From positions 1 to 64,000 of the forward strand of contig OMYJ01000011.1 of assembly GCA_900315245.1 (NCBI GenBank): a stretch of DNA of 64,000 nt, given 5' to 3'. Numbering within the stretch: position 1 is the first letter of the stretch; every line of letters begins with the position of its first letter. Source of the DNA: an uncultured Bacteroidales bacterium (lineage in GTDB: Bacteria; Bacteroidota; Bacteroidia; Bacteroidales; WCHB1-69). Positions 36,001 through 44,315 of the stretch are shown piece by piece. The notes under the pieces are model-generated. The model was not told the DNA's origin and searched no databases. It was given only the letters and a program-made list of their open reading frames with translations. Position numbers and translations under genes: made by a program.

Positions 36001-38349
36001 CTATTCTACTTCGATTTCATCCACAAAAAGCCAGGCCGGATGTCCAAATCCAGTGTGCCCGCTCGGCAGCTGATGGCCGGTGATGCGCACACGAACGTAC
36101 TGCGCGTTCACAGGCTCGAAGGAAAACCTGTAGGATTCAATGCTGTTAATATGATCCCAATCCGCAAGTCCATAGTGCTCTTCCACTACTCTGCGGAATT
36201 TCTTGCCGTCATCAGAAACAAAAACCTCACAGTCTTTCGGGTTGTAAATCCAGTCGTTAATATTGATGATACTGTTAAACGTCACCTGCTGTATCTCCGT
36301 GGGCTGCTGCAGGTCGATGGTAGCCTCTAACGGCGTGCCCCAAAAGCCGATCCAGCGGCCGGTGCGGTAGTTCTGGTTGCCGTGCAAACCATCAATGAGC
36401 GTGGACGCCCCCGCGTAGGCGTAGTTCTCGTGCGGCGGCTCCGTCAACGTCACGGGTTTCATCGAGGACTTCGAGAACCGGAACTTCGTCTTGTACTCGG
36501 ATGTCTGTCCGTCGGGACGGATCAGTACCGCCCGGAAGTCCGTGTTCTTGCGTACCTCAACAATGTCGGAATAGAGTGTGCCTTTGGCAGGGTCGCTGCC
36601 GTCGAGCGAATAGCGGATTTCTCCTTCCCCGAATTTAGACAACACGATGTCAATGCAGCCTTTGTCATAGTTGGGAATCACTTCCGCCTGCAAGTCAAAA
36701 ATATGATGCGCATAGTTGTATTGATACACATCGTAGAGTTTGGCCATCTTGAAACATCGCTTTATAAAATCCTGATAATTACGTTGTTCCGAACAACACC
36801 ACTGTAATTCAGCGAGGGCAGCCATACGCGGCAGCGCGTCGTATTCCACATCTTTGAAACTATGGATATACTCACCCCAGATATTGGCCTGCACCCCGAT
36901 GATGTGCTTTTTCTGGTTCTCGGAAAGCGCATCCGGAAGCGGGTTGAAGGAATAGACACGCTCCACAGGCAGGTATCCGTCAGCGGCGACAGGTTCCTCT
37001 TCAGGAGTCAGCGACTGCCCTTGGCTGAAGTAGAGGTAGTCACCAGGGGACATCACAACATCGTGGCCCTTCTTGGCCGCCTCGATGCCGCCGGAAGTGC
37101 CGCGCCAGCTCATGATCATCGCCGTTGAACTGATGCTGCCTTCCAGAATCTCGTCCCAGCCGATAATGCGGCGGCCGCGCGCCTTCACCACCCTTTCCAT
37201 CCGGTTCATCACATAGCTCTGCAGATGGTCCTCCGCCGAGAAACGCCCGTCATCATGCAGTCCGAGTTGCTGGATCTTCGCCTGACATTTCGGGCACTCT
37301 TTCCAACGAGTCTTCGGACACTCATCACCGCCGATGTGGATAATGTCTGAAGGGAACACGTTCATCACCTCGTTGAGGACATCCTCCAGAAAGCGCATGG
37401 CGTCCTCGTTGCCGGCACAGATCACCTCATCCGTCACGCCCCAGCGTTGCCACACCTCGTAGGGACCGCCCGTGCAGCCGTACTGCGGGTAAGTGGCCAA
37501 CACCGCCTGCGTATGGCCGGGCAGGTCTATTTCGGGAACAATGGTGATATGGCGGTCGGCGGCATAATCCACCAAGTCACGAAGCTCATCCTGCGTGTAG
37601 AAGCCGCCATGCCGCACGCTGTCGTACTGATTGGTGTTGCGGCCCACCACTGTGCCGTCGCGCCATGCTCCGATTTTGGTCAGCTCGGGATATTTCTTGA
37701 TTTCCATACGCCAACCCTGATCATCCGTAAGATGGAAATGGAACTTGTTGATATTGTGCATCGCCATCATATCGAGATAGCGTTTCACAGAGTCAAGCGG
37801 GATGAAGTGGCGGCTCACATCGAGGTGCATGCCACGATAGGTGAACTGCGGGAAATCCTGGATGGTGCCGGCGGGGAAATGCACCACATCGACCTTCTCG
37901 CCGGCAGGCATGCTCTTGCGCAACGTCTGGATTCCATAGAAAACGCCTGCGGCATCCGTTCCCGTAACCACAATCCGCTCCGGCGTGATGTCAATCTCAT
38001 AACCATCGGAATGGCCTTCCGCCGCTCCGCAATGCTCGTCGTCCACCACCAGAAAAACCCCTGTGCGAGTGGAAGCCTCAATGGGCTTGATCTGGAAATC
38101 CCTGTCCATAAGGTCAGACAGATATTCCGCAAGAAACTCGGCCTCGCGCCGCAACGAGTCTCCCTCGTCATAATAAATAATGGTATTCTTCGTCAGCGCG
38201 AATGGCGTGTCTTTGTTCAAGTCAATCTGTTTGGGAAGCGGAATCACCTGGTAATCAGCCTCCGAGATCTTCTGTTTACAGCCTGCGAACAATCCACAGC
38301 ACAGCATTATGCACAAGACAAGACAGCATTTTGCGTATAATTTTCTCAT
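36001..38349 (-). CDS. Beta-N-acetylhexosaminidase lipoprotein, GH20
   Basis: This enzyme removes terminal beta-linked GlcNAc or GalNAc from glycans. The 782-residue protein has a lipoprotein signal ending LFAGC. It is followed by a GH20b N-terminal domain (VIPLPKQIDLNKDTPFAL), the GH20 catalytic barrel (about residues 165-510) with the catalytic pair in HIGGDECPKTRW, a chitobiase/hexosaminidase C-terminal-like segment (EIRYSLDGSDPAKGTLYS), and an F5/8-type C-terminal carbohydrate-binding domain. It probably sits in the outer membrane or periplasm and serves host or cell-wall glycan breakdown. No SusC/D pair is next to it. A TATCTTTG box lies at 38378-38385. Confidence 0.96.
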   Translation of the reverse strand: MRKLYAKCCLVLCIMLCCGLFAGCKQKISEADYQVIPLPKQIDLNKDTPFALTKNTIIYYDEGDSLRREAEFLAEYLSDLMDRDFQIKPIEASTRTGVFLVVDDEHCGAAEGHSDGYEIDITPERIVVTGTDAAGVFYGIQTLRKSMPAGEKVDVVHFPAGTIQDFPQFTYRGMHLDVSRHFIPLDSVKRYLDMMAMHNINKFHFHLTDDQGWRMEIKKYPELTKIGAWRDGTVVGRNTNQYDSVRHGGFYTQDELRDLVDYAADRHITIVPEIDLPGHTQAVLATYPQYGCTGGPYEVWQRWGVTDEVICAGNEDAMRFLEDVLNEVMNVFPSDIIHIGGDECPKTRWKECPKCQAKIQQLGLHDDGRFSAEDHLQSYVMNRMERVVKARGRRIIGWDEILEGSISSTAMIMSWRGTSGGIEAAKKGHDVVMSPGDYLYFSQGQSLTPEEEPVAADGYLPVERVYSFNPLPDALSENQKKHIIGVQANIWGEYIHSFKDVEYDALPRMAALAELQWCCSEQRNYQDFIKRCFKMAKLYDVYQYNYAHHIFDLQAEVIPNYDKGCIDIVLSKFGEGEIRYSLDGSDPAKGTLYSDIVEVRKNTDFRAVLIRPDGQTSEYKTKFRFSKSSMKPVTLTEPPHENYAYAGASTLIDGLHGNQNYRTGRWIGFWGTPLEATIDLQQPTEIQQVTFNSIININDWIYNPKDCEVFVSDDGKKFRRVVEEHYGLADWDHINSIESYRFSFEPVNAQYVRVRITGHQLPSGHTGFGHPAWLFVDEIEVE

Positions 38350-38377
38350 AATTTGACGATATTTCCATTTGAAACGG

Positions 38378-38385
38378 CAAAGATA
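38378..38385 (-). promoter_or_regulatory. Promoter -7 box (TATCTTTG) for the GH20 gene
   Basis: The plus strand reads CAAAGATA, giving TATCTTTG on the minus strand 28 bases before the GH20 ATG. It lies in the divergent gap shared with gatE. Confidence 0.65.
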
Positions 38386-38392
38386 GTTTTTT

Positions 38393-38420
38393 TTGATTAA
38401 TAAAAAAAATTTTATCTTTG
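38393..38420 (+). promoter_or_regulatory. Bacteroidota promoter for gatE-gatD
   Basis: TTG at 38393-38395, 17 bases, then TATCTTTG at 38413-38420. This is a native-type Bacteroidota promoter in front of archaeal-type genes, with a leader of about 120 bases to the gatE ATG. Confidence 0.7.
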
Positions 38421-38468
38421 CGGCTGTTTTTTTAGAAGCAACCCTCTTTGAACTTTGAACCTAATCGT

Positions 38469-38512
38469 TCTACCAAGCTCTTGCCCCTGACGGGGACTGC
38501 TCAAGGAAAACT
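38469..38512 (-). repeat. 44-bp dispersed repeat in the gatE leader
   Basis: Contains a CCCC-TGAC-GGGG hairpin inside CTTG/CAAG arms. It matches 54300-54342 in opposite orientation with only a few changes (TTTTCCTTGAGCAG ... AGGGGCAA ... GGTAGA). It could fold in the gatE 5' leader, but its presence elsewhere argues for a mobile or repetitive element rather than a specific regulator. Confidence 0.65.
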
Positions 38513-38546
38513 ATTTGAATCTTTGAAACTTGAAACTATAAACGAT

Positions 38547-40496
38547 ATGCAAACCATCAATCCCCAAGAAAATTACGAGGCCACACGTGCCGCGATAGGC
38601 TATGTGGACCGCAAGGAGGCCACCCAGGCCGACTATGACCGCATCGGGTTCATGTCGGGGCTGGAAGTGCACCAGCAACTGGCCACCAAGGAGAAACTGT
38701 TCTGCCGCTGTCCCGCCGGCATCTTCCAGAAACCGGACCAGTTCGACGCGGAGCTGCTGCGTCACATGCGCCCCACCCTATCGGAAATGGGCGAATACGA
38801 CGGCACCGCGCTCATGGAGTTCAAGACGCGCAAGAACATCATCTACCGCATCGCTCACCGCACGGCGTGTACCTACGAGGTCGACGACACCCCTCCGTTC
38901 CCAATCAACCCCGAGGCGCTGCAGTACGCCCTCGAAATCACCCTCGCCTCCAAGCTGAAGGTCGTGGGCGAGGTTCACATCACCCGCAAGCAGTACCTCG
39001 ACGGTTCCATCCCGACGGGCTTCCAGCGCACCGCCATCCTCGGCATCGACGGCGAGATTCCGTTGCGCCACAAGAAGGTGCGCCTCATCCAGCTCAGCGT
39101 GGAGGAAGACGCCTGCCGCGAGGTTTCCGACATCGGACACACCCGCATCTACCGCACCGACCGTCTGGGAATGCCTCTGATTGAAACGGTTACATACCCT
39201 GACATGGTGAACCCCGACGAGGTGGAGGAGGCCGGCAACGTGATCCGTTTCCTGAACCGCAGCACCGGCCGTGTGCGCACGGGCATCGGCGCGGGACGCC
39301 AGGACGTGAACGTGAGCTGTAAGGGCGGCACCCGCATCGAGGTGAAGGGCGTGGCCCACACGAAATGGATTCCGGAGGTCACCCATGTGGAGTGTTTCCG
39401 CCAGTGGGCACTGCTCGCCATCCGTGAGCAACTCAAGTCCCGCATCAAAAAAGAGAATTGGAAAATGAACTATATGGAGCTCAACCCCAAGGAGTTCCAC
39501 TTCTACTTCGACCCCATCACCGATGCCATCAAACGCGGGGAGAAAGTCTATGCCGTCAACCTGCCGCAGTTCGCCGGCCTGCTGTCGCACTTCACGCAGC
39601 CCGGCCATCCGTTCTACTGCGAATTCGCGGAACGGCTGAAGGTCATCGCCTGTATCGAGCGTCCGAACATGGCCACCAGCGAGGACTTGGAGGACGTGGT
39701 GAGCCGCAGCGTGTTCGAAAAGGCCGCCAAAGCGCTGAACGCTGGCGACAACGACGCGCAGATCATCTTCTGGGCTGCTGACGACGACGTGAAGACCGCT
39801 TTGGAGACCATCGAGGAGCGTGCCCTGATGGCCTTCGACGGTGTGCCGCAGGAGACCCGCAAGGCGCTGCCCGACGGCACCACCATCTTCGAGCGCGTGC
39901 TGCCCGGCGCCGACCGCATGTACCCCGACACCGACTCCGCACCCATCCCGCTCACCAACGACTACATCGAGGGGCTGCGCAAGAACATTCCCGAATCCAT
40001 CGCCGACCGCTACGCCCAGCTCGACCAGTGGGGTGTACCCGCCGACTGCTACAAATACATCCTTACCTACAACTATTTCCCGCTCATCAAGCGCATCACC
40101 GACGAGCTCGGTGTCTGTCCGAAATATCTCGGCACTTTCTTCGGCCATCGGCTCAAACATCTGCACGGCCAGTACGGAAAGCTTCCGTTCTACGCCGAGC
40201 GGGTCTATGACCTTTTCGCTTTCCTGAAAGAGAAAAACCTCGACAAGTCCATCGCTCCAGATTTGCTGAAGTTGCTGTTCGAGTACCCGACCGCCGACTT
40301 CACGGAAATGCTGAAATCCACCGGCTACCGAAAGATGACTAAGCAGGAGATTGAAGAAAGCATGGGCATCATGGCCGAGGTCTTCCAGCCGCGCCGCAAA
40401 CACACCACCGACGAGGACAAACGCAATTACCTCCTCGGCTGCGCCCGCGAACATGGTGCCGGCAACGCCGCCTTCACAGAATTAGCAACCAAGTAA
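38547..40496 (+). CDS. gatE: Archaeal-type Glu-tRNA(Gln) amidotransferase subunit E
   Basis: GatE binds mischarged Glu-tRNA(Gln), phosphorylates the glutamate and accepts ammonia from GatD to make Gln-tRNA(Gln). The 649 residues fit GatE (about 620-640) rather than GatB (about 480). The start of the kinase domain (DRIGFMSGLEVHQQLATKEK, then LFCRCP) is typical, as are GSIPTGFQRTAILG, VRLIQLSVEEDACREV and GAGRQDVNVSCKGGTRIEVK. The extra middle segment before the helical/YqeY tail fits the GatE insertion domain. I chose the ATG at 38547; the frame opens at 38448, but that part is repeat-derived leader. It lies 40 bases before gatD. Codons are more GC-rich than in neighbours. Confidence 0.95.
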   Translation: MQTINPQENYEATRAAIGYVDRKEATQADYDRIGFMSGLEVHQQLATKEKLFCRCPAGIFQKPDQFDAELLRHMRPTLSEMGEYDGTALMEFKTRKNIIYRIAHRTACTYEVDDTPPFPINPEALQYALEITLASKLKVVGEVHITRKQYLDGSIPTGFQRTAILGIDGEIPLRHKKVRLIQLSVEEDACREVSDIGHTRIYRTDRLGMPLIETVTYPDMVNPDEVEEAGNVIRFLNRSTGRVRTGIGAGRQDVNVSCKGGTRIEVKGVAHTKWIPEVTHVECFRQWALLAIREQLKSRIKKENWKMNYMELNPKEFHFYFDPITDAIKRGEKVYAVNLPQFAGLLSHFTQPGHPFYCEFAERLKVIACIERPNMATSEDLEDVVSRSVFEKAAKALNAGDNDAQIIFWAADDDVKTALETIEERALMAFDGVPQETRKALPDGTTIFERVLPGADRMYPDTDSAPIPLTNDYIEGLRKNIPESIADRYAQLDQWGVPADCYKYILTYNYFPLIKRITDELGVCPKYLGTFFGHRLKHLHGQYGKLPFYAERVYDLFAFLKEKNLDKSIAPDLLKLLFEYPTADFTEMLKSTGYRKMTKQEIEESMGIMAEVFQPRRKHTTDEDKRNYLLGCAREHGAGNAAFTELATK

Positions 40497-40500
40497 TTTA

Positions 40501-40524
40501 CTGATCACTGTTCACTGATCACTA
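40501..40524. repeat. TGATCACTG-type dispersed repeat between gatE and gatD
   Basis: Inverted copy of the element at 28350-28376 (one difference over 24 bases), filling most of the 40-base gatE-gatD gap. Confidence 0.7.
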
Positions 40525-40536
40525 ATCACTGTAATT

Positions 40537-42018
40537 ATGGAAAACAACGACAAAGTAACATTCCAAGGATATAAAGGCAGAGCACTGGAAATGCTCAAAA
40601 AATACGACGTCCACGTGTGGGACAAGGCTGAGGTCGAGACCACCCGCGGGCACTTCTCGGGCAAAATCCTGCCCCGCGCCGAGAACACCGACGACATCCA
40701 CATCGTCATGAAGGTGGCCACGGGCTACAACATCGGCATCGACATCGAAACGGTGACCGATATGAAGGGCGAGCGCGACCCGCAGCCCGTATTCAAGATT
40801 CCGGAGAAGGAGTTCCCCTACACGCCCGGTCTGCCGCACGTGAAGCTGCTCGGCACCGGCGGCACCATCGCCTCTCGGTTGGACTACCGCACCGGCGCGG
40901 TGATTCCCGCCTTCTCGCCCGGCGAGCTCTATGGAGCCGTGCCCGAGTTGGCCGACATCTGCAATCTGGAGACCGAAAAGGTCTTCGCCGTCTTCTCCGA
41001 GAATATGTCTCCGACGGAGTACATGGCTTTGGCCAACAAGATCGGCGACGAAATCAAGAAAGGTATCGAGGGCATCGTCATCGGTCACGGTACGGACACG
41101 TTAGCACACACCGCCACCGCGTTGACCTACATGTGCCAGAACCTGCCCATGCCGGTGGTGTTGGTCGGCTCGCAGAGAAGTTCCGACCGTCCGAGTTCCG
41201 ACGCGGCGTTGAACCTCATGCACGCCATGACGGCCGCCGGTCACGGTGACATCGCCGAGGTGATGGTCTGCATGTTCGGACCCACCAGCGACGACTACGG
41301 TTTCCTGCACCGCGGCACCCGCGTGAGGAAGATGCACAGCTCCTACCGCTCCACGTTCCGCACCATCGGTGACACGCCGTTGGCGACCGTGAACCGCAAG
41401 GACGGCGTGCAGCCCATCAAGGAGGTCTATAACCACCGTCGCCACGGCGAGCAGCATCGCAAGGTGGAGGTCATCACCAACTACGAAGACTACAAACGCA
41501 GCTTGGCGCTGAACGACCCGAACGTCACCCGCATCGTGCCGACGTTCGACGACCGCGTGGCCATCCTCTATTACTATCCGGGCATGAAACCCGACGTGTT
41601 GGATGCGTTGATCGACAATGGCTACAAGGGCATTGTGTGGAACGGCACTGGATTGGGCCACGTCAACAAGCACATGTTCGACGCCATCCAGCGGGCCACC
41701 GACGCAGGTGTACACCAGTACATGAGCGTGCAGACCATCTGGGGCTACACCCACATGTTCGTCTATGACACCGGCCGCGACATGATGGCGCGCGGCATCA
41801 TCCCCGCCGACAACATGCTGGCGGAGAGCTCCTACATCAAACTCGGCTGGGCGCTGGGATTGACCAAAGACAGCGGCCAGAAGCGCGAGGACGTGAAGAA
41901 GTTGATGCTCACCCCCATCAACGACGAAATCACCAAACGCGAGCCCTACGACGGCTACCTCGTCTATCAAGGCGGTGTGCCGGAGGTGGAGGAGTTCGTG
42001 AAGAAGGTAAGGAAGTAG
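40537..42018 (+). CDS. gatD: Archaeal-type Glu-tRNA(Gln) amidotransferase subunit D (asparaginase-like)
   Basis: GatD hydrolyses an amide donor to supply ammonia to GatE. The 493-residue protein has an N-terminal beta domain (residues 1-95; GYKGRALEMLKKYDVHVWDK) that plain asparaginases lack, and an L-asparaginase-type amidase domain. The expected catalytic residues are all present: Thr110 in LLGTGGTIASRLDYRTGAV, Thr186-Asp187 in GHGTDTLAHT, and Lys265 in GTRVRKMHSS. The order and spacing match the archaeal GatD tetrad. It follows gatE directly and is closed by a terminator at 42071-42104. Its pairing with a full GatE excludes a simple asparaginase assignment. Confidence 0.95.
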   Translation: MENNDKVTFQGYKGRALEMLKKYDVHVWDKAEVETTRGHFSGKILPRAENTDDIHIVMKVATGYNIGIDIETVTDMKGERDPQPVFKIPEKEFPYTPGLPHVKLLGTGGTIASRLDYRTGAVIPAFSPGELYGAVPELADICNLETEKVFAVFSENMSPTEYMALANKIGDEIKKGIEGIVIGHGTDTLAHTATALTYMCQNLPMPVVLVGSQRSSDRPSSDAALNLMHAMTAAGHGDIAEVMVCMFGPTSDDYGFLHRGTRVRKMHSSYRSTFRTIGDTPLATVNRKDGVQPIKEVYNHRRHGEQHRKVEVITNYEDYKRSLALNDPNVTRIVPTFDDRVAILYYYPGMKPDVLDALIDNGYKGIVWNGTGLGHVNKHMFDAIQRATDAGVHQYMSVQTIWGYTHMFVYDTGRDMMARGIIPADNMLAESSYIKLGWALGLTKDSGQKREDVKKLMLTPINDEITKREPYDGYLVYQGGVPEVEEFVKKVRK

Positions 42019-42062
42019 CGGTTTGCGATTTACGGTTTGCGGTATCAGAGATCGCAAACCGC
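42018..42062. repeat. Inverted repeat GCGGTTTGCG downstream of gatD
   Basis: GCGGTTTGCG at 42018-42027 pairs with CGCAAACCGC at 42053-42062, with additional CGGTTTGC copies between. It lies just before the gatD terminator and could be a degraded repeat or an accessory stem. Confidence 0.5.
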
Positions 42063-42070
42063 AAACCGCA

Positions 42071-42104
42071 AAAAAGAGACGTGGCGGGGGTCGCGTCTCT
42101 TTTT
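42071..42104 (+). terminator. Rho-independent terminator of gatE-gatD
   Basis: An 11-bp perfect stem (AAAAAGAGACG at 42071-42081 with CGTCTCTTTTT at 42094-42104) with a 12-base loop and a T-run in the right arm. It separates gatD from the ECF sigma operon. Confidence 0.85.
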
Positions 42105-42221
42105 CATTCCTGCTAAAGCAGTTACGGCAGGTTCCATCGTCAATGGTAGATTCCACGCTTGTCGATGTTGAAAACGCGGACACTCTTTTTGACGTGCGCC
42201 AAAAATTTTTTTTCACCCCAT

Positions 42222-42248
42222 TGTAGTATTTGCCTTTCTTTTTTCGTT
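42222..42248 (+). promoter_or_regulatory. Candidate ECF sigma promoter (TGTAGT-N17-CGTT) before the sigma gene
   Basis: TGTAGT at 42222-42227, 17 bases, then CGTT at 42245-42248, followed by NTTACAA. It is preceded by TTTCACC. The same elements with the same 17-base spacing occur at 44233-44259. This fits a -35/-10 pair read by an ECF factor, CGTT being like known ECF -10 boxes. Autoregulation is inferred. Confidence 0.65.
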
Positions 42249-42257
42249 ATTACAATT

Positions 42258-42725
42258 GTGAGACCGCAGGATCCTTTCGAAGCCATGCTCCACCGCCACA
42301 GGGGGTTGCTTTTCTCGCTTTGCCGGCATTACAGTCGGCGGGGAGTGGAGGTTGACGACCTGTTGCAGGAAGTCACCGTGGCACTTTGGCGGGACAGCGA
42401 ACGGCTTCTCTCCCTTTCTGCAGTGCCGCAGACGGCGTTGATCTGGAAAATCGGACGAAACAAGATCATCGACTGCTTGAGAAGAGAGAAAGAGACCGAG
42501 GCATTGCCGGAAGGCTACGAGGTGCCCGACGAGGATCGCACGCTGCTCCGTGAGCTGCACGAACGGATTGCCCTGCTGGACGAGCCTGACCGCACCATAG
42601 TGCGCTTGCAATTAGAGGGATACGACTACGAGGAGATTGGCGAGCGAGTGGGGATGACCGTGAAGAATGTGAGTGTGAGGTTGGTGAGAATCAAAGAGAA
42701 ATTAAGAAAATCAATGGATATATGA
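42258..42725 (+). CDS. ECF-type RNA polymerase sigma factor
   Basis: The 155-residue protein has sigma region 2 (DPFEAMLHRHRGLLFSLC, then VDDLLQEVTVALWR, and LIWKIGRNKIIDCLRRE) and region 4 (LDEPDRTIVRLQLEGYDYEE followed by the helix-turn-helix IGERVGMTVKNVSVRLVRIK). The start is uncertain. A GTG at 42258 keeps the full region 2 but lies only a few bases after the predicted transcription start, so the message would be nearly leaderless. An ATG at 42285 would leave 146 residues. The gene overlaps the next by 4 bases (ATGA). It probably directs a small envelope regulon that includes its own operon and the lipoprotein at 44316. Confidence 0.92.
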   Translation: MRPQDPFEAMLHRHRGLLFSLCRHYSRRGVEVDDLLQEVTVALWRDSERLLSLSAVPQTALIWKIGRNKIIDCLRREKETEALPEGYEVPDEDRTLLRELHERIALLDEPDRTIVRLQLEGYDYEEIGERVGMTVKNVSVRLVRIKEKLRKSMDI

Positions 42726-42991
42726 CAGAAAACCAATTTGACGAATTATGGCAACGGGCCGAGGCCGAAGGCTACAGCCAACGGCTGGCGGCGGAATACC
42801 CCGCCTGGCGGCGGAAACAGAACCGCATCATCACCGCGGTGACCTCTTTGGTGGTCGTGGTGGCTGTGGCAGTGTCGGTTCTCACCATACAACAAAGACA
42901 AATCCGGACTTACGAGAAAGTATATTGTAATCGTGTCGGCACCGCCGATGCTCAATGGGCCTCCTTGGCCGCTGAAATGTTGATGGAATAA
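42722..42991 (+). CDS. Small single-pass membrane protein, candidate anti-sigma factor
   Basis: The 89-residue protein has an N-terminal cytosolic helix (TENQFDELWQRAEAEGYSQRL), a basic segment, and one membrane helix at about residues 35-56 (IITAVTSLVVVVAVAVSVL), then a short outside tail. I find no recognised domain. It overlaps the sigma stop by 4 bases and the next gene's ATG by 1 base (TAATG). A one-helix protein coupled to an ECF gene is the usual place for an anti-sigma factor, so that role is inferred from position and topology only. Confidence 0.75.
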   Translation: MTENQFDELWQRAEAEGYSQRLAAEYPAWRRKQNRIITAVTSLVVVVAVAVSVLTIQQRQIRTYEKVYCNRVGTADAQWASLAAEMLME

Positions 42992-43404
42992 TGAAAAGAC
43001 TGATTATCATACTGATGATGCTGCTTCCGATAGCGGCAATGTCGCAAAGTGAGCTGTACAAGCGCTTCGCCTCCCGGCAGGAACTCTCCGTGGCGCAAGT
43101 GAGCGGTTTCAAGCTCAACGAAAGCGAACGGGTAGATGTTGTACTCATTGTCGCTGACGACGAGGCGGCGTGGCAACGGTTGACCAAGGAATTGAACATC
43201 AAAGGAGAGGATGGCTCTGTGAGTTGGTTGGGCGACATCAAGAACCCTGCACAGCGCGTGAAATGGACGGGCGCTCCTGTTTTGCGGGTGGTGGCCTCCC
43301 ACGCACGCCGTACGGTGGCCCTCTACCGCGTCAACACGGAGGCACAATACGATGCTCTTCTTGATTATCAACTAAACAATATGAAACAAGAAAAAAGAAA
43401 ATAG
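42991..43404 (+). CDS. Small exported protein of unknown function in the ECF operon
   Basis: This is a 137-residue protein with a Sec signal peptide (MKRLIIILMMLLPIAAMSQ). The mature part has alternating beta strands (RVDVVLIVADDEAAWQRL, then GAPVLRVVASHARRTVALYR), loosely like DUF4252-type exported proteins of sigma operons, but I cannot confirm a family. It starts in the stop of the preceding gene (TAATG) and lies 8 bases before the lipoprotein gene at 43413, so it is part of the sigma operon. Confidence 0.8.
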   Translation: MKRLIIILMMLLPIAAMSQSELYKRFASRQELSVAQVSGFKLNESERVDVVLIVADDEAAWQRLTKELNIKGEDGSVSWLGDIKNPAQRVKWTGAPVLRVVASHARRTVALYRVNTEAQYDALLDYQLNNMKQEKRK

Positions 43405-43412
43405 AAAACACT

Positions 43413-44216
43413 ATGAAAAGAACACATAAATTCACCGCAATATTGGCGGTATTGGCATTTGTCTTCGCAGCGTGCGAACATCCTATAAATCCTACTCCCG
43501 GAGGCGATGAGGGCAACAACGACCCCAAAGAGCGTGTCATCGTTTACACAGTGGGACAAACTGAAAACCGCCAGACATTGGATACCGAAGGCGAATGGGA
43601 CGCCCTGCTGGATGTGCTCTGCAACCAAGCAAAGAACGGCCAAACGGTGACCTTCTACAACATGAGCCAGATTACCTACTACCAAAACAATGGGGCAGGC
43701 GGCACCAAGGCGGCAAAGACTTTCAGCACCACTGACCGCGATGCGATGAAAGCCTGGATGAAGGAGAGGGAGAAAGAAGGGCTTACCGTGGTCGTCACCT
43801 ACGACAACGGCACGTGGAACGGGTTGGCATACGCTTCCGCACCGCCCGCAAGCACTTCGGTGGACATCATCGGCACGTGGCATTTCATCTGCTCGGTGGT
43901 CAACTACATCGATCAGAACGGCACCTTGACGGGCAGTGATCTCTTCGTTCCGGAAGACGGCGGTGGCTCCATGCACTACACCTTCTATAACGACGGCACC
44001 ATGTCACTGACTTTCAACGGAATGGACGGCACCACGGCCACGGACAACTCCACATGGACGCTCGGCAACGACGGCGAACTCTGCAGCGAACTCTTGCCGA
44101 ATGGTGGCTGTTGGAACGTCAATTGGCTTACCGACAACACCATGATCATGTCCCGCGTTGACCTTGGCACTGAAGAGGGAGATCTCTTATATCAACTGCA
44201 ATTTGAAAGAGAATAA
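43413..44216 (+). CDS. Lipoprotein with lipocalin-like C-terminal domain
   Basis: The 267-residue protein has a lipoprotein signal (MKRTHKFTAILAVLAFVFAAC). Residues about 40-140 form an unidentified domain (EGEWDALLDVLCNQAKNGQT). From about residue 150 it carries the pattern of Bacteroidota lipocalin-like lipoproteins (VDIIGTWHFICSVVNYID ... MHYTFYNDGTMSLTFN ... STWTLGNDGELC). It is the last gene of the sigma operon and is followed at once by the second TGTAGT-N17-CGTT promoter. Confidence 0.85.
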   Translation: MKRTHKFTAILAVLAFVFAACEHPINPTPGGDEGNNDPKERVIVYTVGQTENRQTLDTEGEWDALLDVLCNQAKNGQTVTFYNMSQITYYQNNGAGGTKAAKTFSTTDRDAMKAWMKEREKEGLTVVVTYDNGTWNGLAYASAPPASTSVDIIGTWHFICSVVNYIDQNGTLTGSDLFVPEDGGGSMHYTFYNDGTMSLTFNGMDGTTATDNSTWTLGNDGELCSELLPNGGCWNVNWLTDNTMIMSRVDLGTEEGDLLYQLQFERE

Positions 44217-44232
44217 AAAAAAATTTCACCAC

Positions 44233-44259
44233 TGTAGTTTTTCATTCTCTTGATGCGTT
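44233..44259 (+). promoter_or_regulatory. Second ECF-type promoter (TGTAGT-N17-CGTT)
   Basis: TGTAGT at 44233-44238, exactly 17 bases, CGTT at 44256-44259, then CTTACAA. TTTCACC lies just upstream, as at 42211. It precedes the lipoprotein gene at 44316 and defines a probable regulon of the sigma factor at 42258. Confidence 0.65.
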
Positions 44260-44315
44260 CTTACAACAGAAACAATCAAATTTATTCAATAATCAAAATT
44301 AAAAATCAAAACAGT

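Noticed and set aside
38778..40454. 558-residue minus-strand ORF opposite gatE
   Set aside because: It is a shadow of GC-rich codons in gatE. The plus-strand product has clear GatE motifs, and the minus product is V/G/H/D-rich without any domain. The same applies to 41101-42216 opposite gatD.
40537..42018. Plain L-asparaginase
   Set aside because: It has an extra N-terminal GatD domain and lies directly after a full-length GatE.
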